Assembly: GCA_964504625.1 (NCBI GenBank)
Contig: CAZDEK010000003.1
Location: 1-26,433, forward strand
From: CAZDEK01 sp964504625
GTDB taxonomy: Bacteria; Patescibacteriota; Saccharimonadia; CAILAD01; GCA-016700035
Reading direction: 5' to 3'
DNA: 26,433 bases
Part shown: piece by piece, positions 1 through 5,505 of the stretch
How positions within the stretch are numbered: position 1 is the stretch's first letter
Layout of the letters: each line of letters opens with the position of its first letter
Translations under genes and position numbers: made by a program
Notes under the pieces: generated by a model
Databases searched by the model: none
What the model was told of the DNA's origin: nothing
Seen by the model: the letters and a program-made list of their open reading frames with translations, nothing else

Positions 1-102
1 CCATCGATCAGCGGCATAGCCGATGAGTCCGAGGATCACGAGACAGGGAACCATGATCAGTGCGAGCCACTTCTGGGCACTCACTCGGTTGTAGGTTTCC
101 AT
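1..102 (-). CDS. Hypothetical membrane protein, N-terminal part only (cut by window edge)
   Basis: Only the first 34 codons lie in the window. The start ATG at 102-100 sits behind a good Shine-Dalgarno stretch (GAGG in GTGAGGCTTGAA). After about 11 polar residues (METYNRVSAQK) comes a hydrophobic helix (from WLALIMVPCL on) ending in GYAADRW, so the protein begins with a membrane anchor or an uncleaved signal. It starts 8 bases after the stop of the secreted-protein gene to its right on the minus strand and shares its high GC, so the two are probably cotranscribed. Function unknown; the rest of the protein is outside the window. Confidence 0.5.
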   Translation of the reverse strand, partial: METYNRVSAQKWLALIMVPCLVILGLIGYAADRW

Positions 103-110
103 TTCAAGCC

Positions 111-608
111 TCACTTGGGGATGTTCTGGAACGACAGACGGCAGGCGCCGCCGAAGGCCAGAGCGAAGTAGTTGCAGGTATCCACGAGCCTCAGTCGCGG
201 GCGCGACGGAGTGATGTGGTGCACAGCATCCTTCAAGGCTCCCCAGTACATCCCGATGAGGGTTGCGCAGGAGCCGGCAGCAATAGCGGCCACCACGGGC
301 GATCCATAGAGACCGAGCAGCCCGCAGAGCGTTCCGCTGACCCCCATGACAAGTGCCGTGGACATGTTTTCATTGCGCAGCACCCAGCGCTTGACTTCAT
401 CCGTGCGCTTCACCGAGAGGGTGTAGCTCCATCGGACATAGTCACCGGGCAGACGCAGCATGACAACAGGCTTGAAGGTGTGAGATGCCACCATCTCGTT
501 GGTCTTCACCTGAGCAGCGACGGGATCGCTGGCCAGGCCAAAGCTGATGGCGGCAATGGTGATGATCAAGGCCAGACGCACTGACCACGGGATCTTCTTC
601 CGGTACAT
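111..608 (-). CDS. Secreted/membrane hypothetical protein with Gly/Ala-rich hydrophobic hairpin and four Cys
   Basis: I do not recognise this 165-residue protein as a named family. Seen: a classic signal peptide (basic MYRKK, hydrophobic core to about residue 26, AXA-like VAA-Q near 32-33); a polar middle; a hydrophobic glycine/alanine-rich segment at about residues 83-125 that looks like two helices separated by a Gly-Ser-Pro turn; and four cysteines in the mature part (GTLCG, GSCAT, DTCNY, GGACR), enough for two disulfides. Start choice is supported by AAGGAGG 9 bases upstream and a consensus-like promoter at 687-715. GC is clearly higher than in the neighbouring genes, which suggests transfer, perhaps from an actinobacterial partner (inference). 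A membrane-inserting secreted protein (toxin- or bacteriocin-like) is one possibility; a plain envelope protein is equally possible. Confidence 0.6.
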   Translation of the reverse strand: MYRKKIPWSVRLALIITIAAISFGLASDPVAAQVKTNEMVASHTFKPVVMLRLPGDYVRWSYTLSVKRTDEVKRWVLRNENMSTALVMGVSGTLCGLLGLYGSPVVAAIAAGSCATLIGMYWGALKDAVHHITPSRPRLRLVDTCNYFALAFGGACRLSFQNIPK

Positions 609-686
609 GGGCTCAAGCCTCCTTGACTCGTGCTCCTGGAATTTCCAGGTAGCCCATCGATTGGCTTGCCGGAAGCAAACCGGATG

Positions 687-715
687 ATCGTACCATAATG
701 ATAATTAATTGTCAA
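687..715 (-). promoter_or_regulatory. Sigma70-type promoter for the secreted-protein gene
   Basis: On the minus strand TTGACA (715-710), a 17-base spacer and TACGAT (692-687) make a near-consensus housekeeping promoter. It faces the gene that starts at 608, leaving a leader of about 70 bases. Confidence 0.65.
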
Positions 716-734
716 TTACTTTTTACGAGCTAAC

Positions 735-763
735 TTGAGCCAACAGATAAAAGCAGATACAAT
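735..763 (+). promoter_or_regulatory. Promoter of tRNA-Gln
   Basis: TTGAGC (735-740), 17-base spacer, TACAAT (758-763). Transcription would start near 770, 15 bases before the mature tRNA. It is divergent from the promoter at 687-715. Confidence 0.65.
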
Positions 764-784
764 ATTGAGCGCTTAATGTATCTA

Positions 785-859
785 TGGGGCGTAGCCAAGT
801 GGTAAGGCAACGGGTTTTGGTCCCGTGATTCGTAGGTTCGAATCCTACCGCCCCAGCCA
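785..859 (+). tRNA. tRNA-Gln (anticodon UUG), CCA encoded
   Basis: A cloverleaf can be drawn by eye: acceptor stem TGGGGCG/CGCCCCA with the U1-A72 pair typical of glutamine tRNA, anticodon stem ACGGG/CCCGT with loop TTTTGGT giving anticodon TTG, and a T arm containing GGTTCGAATCC. Body 785-856 is 72 bases including discriminator G, followed by genomically encoded CCA (857-859). It decodes CAA/CAG. Many bacteria that lack GlnRS charge this tRNA through a non-discriminating GluRS plus GatCAB; a GluRS gene lies at 13250 but no gat gene is in the window. Confidence 0.95.
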
Positions 860-925
860 TGACTTGCACCAAAGGTGAGTCACCAAAACCGAGTATAGTG
901 TCTTTGCAAGCAGAATGAGCAAATA

Positions 926-955
926 TGCCTCATTAGTTAACGGAGGCACTTTTTG
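926..955 (+). terminator. Possible Rho-independent terminator after tRNA-Gln
   Basis: Stem TGCCTC (926-931) / GAGGCA (943-948) with an 11-base loop, followed by CTTTTTG. It lies about 65 bases after the tRNA and ahead of the methyltransferase gene at 1039. The stem is only 6 bp, so this is moderate evidence. Confidence 0.5.
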
Positions 956-1038
956 TTAATCGTATTGTCCGGCTTGCAATTTCTAAATATTGTATGATAC
1001 CTCTTCAAGTGGTAAACTTCGCGAATTAGGAGAATAAG

Positions 1039-1854
1039 TTGAAAAAGTCTACTAACGCACAGGCATGGAATGAAATTTCTGATGCTTATCAAAACAGATA
1101 TGATATTAGTGTCGATTCTTATTATTACGGTCCATTGTGCCCCAATGAAGACGAATTACAGCTACTCGGTGATATTGTTGGTAAGTCCATCATTGAAGTG
1201 GGCGCGGGAGCAGGGCAAAACAGTATATATCTAGCAAAAAGGGGAGCACTATGTACTGCGCTTGATATCTCGCAAAAGCAGATTGAGCACGGACTCAAAT
1301 TAGCTAAGGATAGCGGGGTAGAGGTCGAGTATATTGTTGCCGACTTTGAAGAGTTAGACTCACTGCCCGAACTAAAAAACCGACATTTCGATTTAGCGGT
1401 ATCGAGTTATGCATTGCAGTATGCATTATCGGGAGATTCACTAAAGAAGGTATTTGCCGATATTGCCTTTCTTTTGAAGCCAGGTGGTCAAATGGTGGTC
1501 AGCTTAGATCACCCAATACGCGCGCATGGATGGTGGAATGAAGCCGACCAATTCGTTCTAGATAAGTATTTTGATGAATCTCAAAAAATATGGGATTACG
1601 AATTTCCAGAGGCAAATACCAAAAGTACTATGATTGGCTCATTTAAGACTTTGGCCGACTATATAAATGCTATCTTATCCTCAGGCCTGGAGTTGAAGAA
1701 GGTGCTTGAGCCCCGACCGATACAGGAAGATAAGCATAGCAACTTCGGTAGAAAATCTCGATATGGTGATAATTCGAAACGAGACCCATTTAGTTTCGAC
1801 CATCTCTCACGTGTGCCAGGAACAATCATCTTCGTAGCAAGTAAGCCCTTGTAA
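1039..1854 (+). CDS. Class I SAM-dependent methyltransferase
   Basis: This 271-residue protein has the Rossmann methyltransferase motif I (IIEVGAGAGQNSIYLA, about residues 51-66), an acidic end of strand 2 (CTALDIS, about 72-78), a motif-II-like acidic segment (YIVADFEEL) and a post-motif KPGGQMVVS strand. The N-terminal AWNEISDAYQNRY and the YYYGP segment resemble small-molecule methyltransferases of the type common in actinobacterial secondary metabolism; the substrate is unknown. The start is a TTG behind AGGAGA with good spacing (TTAGGAGAATAAG). The gene is AT-rich, like the operon at 2367-6442 but unlike the SPOUT gene between them, so it may belong to the same transferred block. Its promoter is unclear; a TATGAT at 993-998 is a weak candidate. 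Confidence 0.85.
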   Translation: MKKSTNAQAWNEISDAYQNRYDISVDSYYYGPLCPNEDELQLLGDIVGKSIIEVGAGAGQNSIYLAKRGALCTALDISQKQIEHGLKLAKDSGVEVEYIVADFEELDSLPELKNRHFDLAVSSYALQYALSGDSLKKVFADIAFLLKPGGQMVVSLDHPIRAHGWWNEADQFVLDKYFDESQKIWDYEFPEANTKSTMIGSFKTLADYINAILSSGLELKKVLEPRPIQEDKHSNFGRKSRYGDNSKRDPFSFDHLSRVPGTIIFVASKPL

Positions 1855-1876
1855 TTTGAGGATATAAGTATATAAT
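1849..1876 (+). promoter_or_regulatory. Promoter of the SPOUT-like gene
   Basis: TTGTAA (1849-1854), 16-base spacer, perfect TATAAT (1871-1876). Start of transcription near 1883, then AAGGAG at 1893-1898 before ATG 1903. The -35 box overlaps the end of the upstream methyltransferase gene. Confidence 0.65.
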
Positions 1877-1902
1877 GATGCTACCCTCGATTAAGGAGTA
1901 GT

Positions 1903-2367
1903 ATGAAACGCATTCGATTGGCTCTCGTGAACCTCAACAAGCCACACGATCTGGCCGTGGTTGCACAGACAGCGCTAGCCCTTCAGTGCGTTGAGGTCTT
2001 CCTGGTAGGAAACACCCTCGATCTGACGCATCCGAAGGTGCTGAGCAAAGTGCGCTCTTGGAACATCAACCCTGCTCACTTGCAGTCACTACAGACATCG
2101 CGTGTGCCGAAGCTTGCCGAGCTGGATGGCTATCGCTTGATTGGCTTGATGCCATCGGGTGGCGGCTCACTCTTCGATATGTCGGTCACAGACATTGATC
2201 TATTCGTGCTGGGGGGAGCCAATGGGCTTTCATCGGCTGATGAGAAGCTGTTGGACGCCAAGATCACGCTCGATTGTGATGCGCGTGTACCCTTTCTCAC
2301 GGTGGCATCGGTAGTGCCGACTGTCTGCTTCTACCTGGACTACAAGTTGTCGGGAGGTAATTCATAA
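1903..2367 (+). CDS. SPOUT/TrmH-like RNA 2'-O-methyltransferase family protein, active-site residues not conserved
   Basis: The 154-residue protein has the size and order of a bare SPOUT domain: an opening strand with N-x-x-K-P-H-D and helix (residues 8-28), strand EVFLVG (31-36), a GGANGLS segment (104-110) where TrmH enzymes have a G-N-E-G-x-G-L-S motif, and a hydrophobic VPFLTVAS segment (129-136) where they have the third knot motif. The family Arg of motif 1 is Gln22, the motif 2 Glu is missing and the motif 3 Asn is absent, so it may bind RNA or SAM without classical catalysis, or use other residues. GC is far higher than in both flanking AT-rich genes. It has its own promoter and an AAGGAG site. 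Its stop overlaps the next start by one base. Confidence 0.65.
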   Translation: MKRIRLALVNLNKPHDLAVVAQTALALQCVEVFLVGNTLDLTHPKVLSKVRSWNINPAHLQSLQTSRVPKLAELDGYRLIGLMPSGGGSLFDMSVTDIDLFVLGGANGLSSADEKLLDAKITLDCDARVPFLTVASVVPTVCFYLDYKLSGGNS

Positions 2368-2396
2368 TGGGAGCGAATCGCAAGATTCGCTCCCAT
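2367..2396 (+). promoter_or_regulatory. 13-bp perfect hairpin with GCAA tetraloop covering the start codon of the fusion gene
   Basis: Positions 2367-2379 pair perfectly with 2384-2396 around a GNRA loop GCAA (2380-2383). The left arm begins with the ATG of the flavoprotein-aldolase gene; the GGAGG Shine-Dalgarno site at 2353-2357 stays outside. There is no T run after it, so it is a poor Rho-independent terminator as it stands. It may be a relic of the SPOUT gene's terminator or a translational control element. Confidence 0.6.
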
Positions 2397-3497
2397 ATTC
2401 ATAGCGAATCAAAACTCCACGAAAATCTGCGGTTATCGCAAAAGATTATTTACATCATCGCTACTGGTGCTAAAAAAATAGACAAGCTACCAGAACTAAT
2501 TAGTTTACTCAATGATTATCAGGCGAATATCTATTTACTGACGAGCAAGGCGGCTTATCGAATGATGCAAACCACGCGCCTTGTTGAAGAGTTAGAAGAT
2601 TTAGATGTAACAATAGTGACCGATTATGGACATCCTTTTGAACTTCCCAGAGAGGATTTAGTCGTCATCGCACCTTGCACATTTAACTCACTTCAGAAGC
2701 TTGCTTCAGGGATCTCTGACAATTACACACTTACTATTGCGGCAAATGCGATTGCACGCAAAACACCTGTAGTAGTTGCTCCTGCATTTAATGAACTTTG
2801 GTATCATCCACGTACGTCTGCAGCTATCCAAGCGCTCACTCAATGGGGTGTTCGTGTGGTCTGGCCAGAGATCACCGAAGATAAAGTAACGATGATGGAT
2901 GTTGTTAAAATTTTCGACACGGTTCATGCAGAGCTCTCAAAAGTTAAGTTTAGTTCTCGACAACTCACTGATAATAAATTACGGCAGTTAAGAAGGGCTG
3001 CTATTGATAAACACTTGGACAGCTTTAAAGAGACTGGCGTTCAACAAAATGAAGGGCATTTAAACAGCGCTACGCATGGATGTTATAGTATTCGTCTTAA
3101 TGAAGAGTGGATGTTAATAACATCTAGCGGCGCCTCGCTCCATGAACTCTCCTCAGATGATTTAACTTTGGTGCAAATTTCTAATTCAGAAGAGGTTTCT
3201 TGGGTTGGCATCAAACCCCCATCTTCTGAAACTCCGTTGCATATTCAACTCTATCTTACAGCTCCACATTATTCGGCGGTCATACACTCTCATTCCCCGG
3301 CCATTACCTACGCTAGCGAAAAGCAGCATCTTGCCACTCCTAAATATGTTGAGTATGGGGTCTTTAAGGGGGCTGAAGAGGTGTGTCGACAATGTGATGA
3401 GCAATCTGGCTTTGTTATACTCAGATATCATGGCGAACTAGCCGCTGATACAACGTTAAGAGGAGCCCTAAAGAAGGTTGAATTCCATGGTAAGTAA
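2367..3497 (+). CDS. Fusion protein: HFCD-family flavoprotein (decarboxylase-like) + class II aldolase/adducin domain
   Basis: Residues 26-190 match the HFCD fold of EpiD/Dfp/Pad flavoproteins: opening strand KIIYIIATG, an active-site-type His89 in GHPFEL, the flavin-binding run from DLVVIAPCTFN through KLASGISDN (97-119) and a VAPAFN element (137-142) in place of the usual PAMN. Residues about 205-376 form a class II aldolase domain of the FucA/AraD type: TSSG (252-255), PSSE with Glu288, His307-x-His309, and His355 in RYHGEL, the expected catalytic Glu and three zinc ligands. The phosphate-loop GGN element is changed to THGCYS. I know no characterised enzyme with this fusion. It opens a run of five overlapping genes; GGAGG 9 bases before the ATG supports the start. 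Likely a flavin-dependent step and a retro-aldol or dehydration step in one pathway; the substrate is unknown. Confidence 0.8.
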   Translation: MGANRKIRSHIHSESKLHENLRLSQKIIYIIATGAKKIDKLPELISLLNDYQANIYLLTSKAAYRMMQTTRLVEELEDLDVTIVTDYGHPFELPREDLVVIAPCTFNSLQKLASGISDNYTLTIAANAIARKTPVVVAPAFNELWYHPRTSAAIQALTQWGVRVVWPEITEDKVTMMDVVKIFDTVHAELSKVKFSSRQLTDNKLRQLRRAAIDKHLDSFKETGVQQNEGHLNSATHGCYSIRLNEEWMLITSSGASLHELSSDDLTLVQISNSEEVSWVGIKPPSSETPLHIQLYLTAPHYSAVIHSHSPAITYASEKQHLATPKYVEYGVFKGAEEVCRQCDEQSGFVILRYHGELAADTTLRGALKKVEFHGK

Positions 3498-4242
3498 GCA
3501 TCAACAACAGTCACTTTATACAGATTTGGCTACGCTTTATGACAAACTATATTCCTATAAAGACTACGATGCCGAAGCTGAATCGGTGCTCAAAAATATC
3601 AATGAGATTATCAAAAAAGAGAATGCTCAAATATCGTTGTTGGATCTTGCTTGTGGCACTGGTAAACACGTCAGCTATTTTATGCAAAATGGATTGAGGT
3701 GTGACGGGCTTGATGGTAATGCAGATATTATAAAAGTGGCGAAGCAGAATAATCCAAGAGCCACTTTCTATCACCAAGATTTGAACCATCTTCAAATGCC
3801 ACATAAGTACGACGTGGTTACATGCTTTTTTTCGAGCATCCAATATGTCACGAATCAAAACACTCTCAAAAAAGTTTTCGCCCATATTTATGACAACCTT
3901 GAAGATAATGGGCTCTTTATCTTCGACTTACAATACGCTAAAGATAGATGGCAGGAAGGCCACGTTGCAGTTAACACCTATCGAGATGATGAATATCAAA
4001 TACTGATGTTGTTCCAATCATGGAGTGAAAACGATATCACACACTGGAAGCCGGCCATACTTGTAAAGCACAACGGGAAATTGGATATGGAGATTGATGA
4101 GCACACTATCCATCTCTATACCATTCAAGAGATTGTGAACTTGCTCAAGGATTGTGGCTTTACCATTGATATACAAAATGGATACTCGGGCAAGAAATAT
4201 ACCCAACAATCACAAATCCCATTAATAATTGCGAAGAAATGA
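3487..4242 (+). CDS. SAM-dependent methyltransferase, similar to sugar N-methyltransferases (DesVI/TylM1 type)
   Basis: Motif I is LLDLACGTGKHV, followed by GLDGNADIIKVAK, then FYHQDL, then YDVVTCFFSSIQYV. From my knowledge of the family this sequence of motifs (CGTGKH, GLD, H-x-D, FSSI-x-Y) is the pattern of nucleotide-sugar N,N-dimethyltransferases such as DesVI and TylM1; a C-terminal GYSGKK resembles their GPSGRG loop. So an amino-sugar or a similar amine is a reasonable guess for the acceptor, but not proven. I prefer ATG 3487 (251 aa) because AAGAAGG lies 9 bases before it; a TTG at 3478 would touch that site. It overlaps the fusion gene upstream, and its stop overlaps the next start (ATGA). 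Confidence 0.85.
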   Translation: MVSKHQQQSLYTDLATLYDKLYSYKDYDAEAESVLKNINEIIKKENAQISLLDLACGTGKHVSYFMQNGLRCDGLDGNADIIKVAKQNNPRATFYHQDLNHLQMPHKYDVVTCFFSSIQYVTNQNTLKKVFAHIYDNLEDNGLFIFDLQYAKDRWQEGHVAVNTYRDDEYQILMLFQSWSENDITHWKPAILVKHNGKLDMEIDEHTIHLYTIQEIVNLLKDCGFTIDIQNGYSGKKYTQQSQIPLIIAKK

Positions 4243-4784
4243 AAAAAAGCGTCGTTGTCATAGGTCCGAGCGATAAGACCAAGCCATCACGATATGGCTC
4301 CATCTCTGATTATGAAAAGTGGATAGCAGAAACTGTAACAGTATTACGAAAACATTTTCAGAGGGTTTATTTCATCCCCGATAAGGGTACCTATGTTGAT
4401 CTTGCTGTCGCTTTTGCCGGCAAAGATCATGAGATTATCGCGGTAATCCCCGAAAAAAGTGATGAGTATATACAGTGGGCAGAGCGCTACACTTCCAACT
4501 ATCAGGTGGTAGAAGGGGGAGAAGGTTGGACGTTTTTGAACTCTCACATTATTGGCATGGCAGACAAGGTTATATGCTTAGGATATTCCGCGGGTAGTGT
4601 ACTTGAGATGTGCTCAGCTAAGTACATGGCTATCTATAATAAGAGAACTATTAAGATATACATAGATAATCGAGCTATATCCACCAAGCTACCGGCTGAA
4701 CTACACGAAGAGAGTATTCATATTTCGTATTACAAAGATTCTAATGAACTTGAGGCGTTACTAAGCCATGAAAAACACGAGTAG
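4239..4784 (+). CDS. SLOG/LOG-like Rossmannoid protein
   Basis: The 181-residue protein is an alpha/beta nucleotide-binding fold: strand KSVVVIG, strand RVYFIPDKGTY, DLAVAFAG, strand EIIAVIP, a GWTFLNSHIIGMADKVICLGYSAGSVLEM segment (written here in parts: GWTFLNSHI, MADKVICLGYSAGS) and strand IKIYIDN. A strand ending in LGxSAGSxxE after an aspartate is typical of SLOG superfamily members (LOG cytokinin-activating phosphoribohydrolases, DprA-like), where it binds a nucleotide or ligand, though the exact PGGxGTxxE motif of true LOG enzymes is not present. It could be a nucleotide N-glycosidase or a ligand-sensing subunit. ATGA overlap with the previous gene and a 17-base overlap with the next place it firmly in the operon. 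Confidence 0.65.
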   Translation: MKKSVVVIGPSDKTKPSRYGSISDYEKWIAETVTVLRKHFQRVYFIPDKGTYVDLAVAFAGKDHEIIAVIPEKSDEYIQWAERYTSNYQVVEGGEGWTFLNSHIIGMADKVICLGYSAGSVLEMCSAKYMAIYNKRTIKIYIDNRAISTKLPAELHEESIHISYYKDSNELEALLSHEKHE

Positions 4785-5505
4785 TTTTTATACAAGGGAT
4801 ACTGCAAGAAATCGGCAGCAGTATTTTGCATCAAAAAGTGCCGTCAATGATAGCACTCAGATATTCATTGATACTGCTATCAAAAGTCTTGATAATGCAT
4901 CACCACAACGAATCCTCGATCTGGGCACAGGAAATGGATACATAGCAAAGACTCTTAATGATTTGGCGGCAAAAAACAATATCGATGTGGAAATCTATGC
5001 TATTGATCTATCTGATGTAATGCTCGAGCAAGCTAATGAATATTGTAAGGGTGCGAAAAATATTCATATTGAAAAAAGAGATAATAATGCAACAGGATTT
5101 GAAGATAACTATTTCGATGTAGTGGTAGCAAAAAATGTGACTGCATTTAGCCCAGAGGAGATATATCGAGTTCTAAAGGTAGGCGGCAAGATGATTTTGA
5201 AAGAGTACGGTAAGGGTAAGGGGCTACTCGAGATTACAGAGTTATTCCCAGGGCGAGTTTCGTCGAATTCTGTGGAAGCAACAGTAGAAGACTTTAGAAA
5301 GTACCCCTGGAAACATATCCGATACACGCAGTATTTTTACACATCAAAGATGTCAAAAGAAGACGTGAAAGATACCCTTGCTATAGCTCCGATAATAGAT
5401 AGTTTTTCATGGGCTACTGACGAAAAAGCTATTAATGATCTGTTTAGGGATGATAACACCATAACAATAACTTCTGACCCATGGATTTTATATGCAGAAA
5501 AGTAG
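4768..5505 (+). CDS. Class I SAM-dependent methyltransferase
   Basis: The 245-residue protein has motif I ILDLGTGNGYIAK, an acidic post-I site (IYAIDLSDVMLEQA), an acidic-Asn motif (KRDNNATGFEDNYFDVVVA) in the place of motif II, and KVGGKMILKEYGKGKG in the strand that normally carries LKPGG. The N-terminus (SSFYTRDTARNRQQYF) is unusual and may cap the substrate pocket; the C-terminal half has no family signature I can name. Acceptor unknown. It starts inside the end of the SLOG-like gene behind GAGG, and its own end overlaps the flavoenzyme gene by 14 bases, so the order is operonic and presumably stoichiometric. Confidence 0.85.
   Translation: MKNTSSFYTRDTARNRQQYFASKSAVNDSTQIFIDTAIKSLDNASPQRILDLGTGNGYIAKTLNDLAAKNNIDVEIYAIDLSDVMLEQANEYCKGAKNIHIEKRDNNATGFEDNYFDVVVAKNVTAFSPEEIYRVLKVGGKMILKEYGKGKGLLEITELFPGRVSSNSVEATVEDFRKYPWKHIRYTQYFYTSKMSKEDVKDTLAIAPIIDSFSWATDEKAINDLFRDDNTITITSDPWILYAEK

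Noticed and set aside
60..584. Long plus-strand frame opposite the secreted-protein gene
   Set aside because: No ribosome site or promoter in that direction; the minus-strand frame has a signal peptide, AAGGAGG and a promoter.
860..882. Hairpin TGACT-TG-CACC-AAA-GGTG-AGTCA right after the tRNA, as its terminator
   Set aside because: The stem has a two-base bulge and no T run follows; the hairpin at 926 is better.
993..998. TATGAT as -10 box for the methyltransferase at 1039
   Set aside because: No acceptable -35 box at 16-18 bases and no extended -10 TG-N; left as uncertain.
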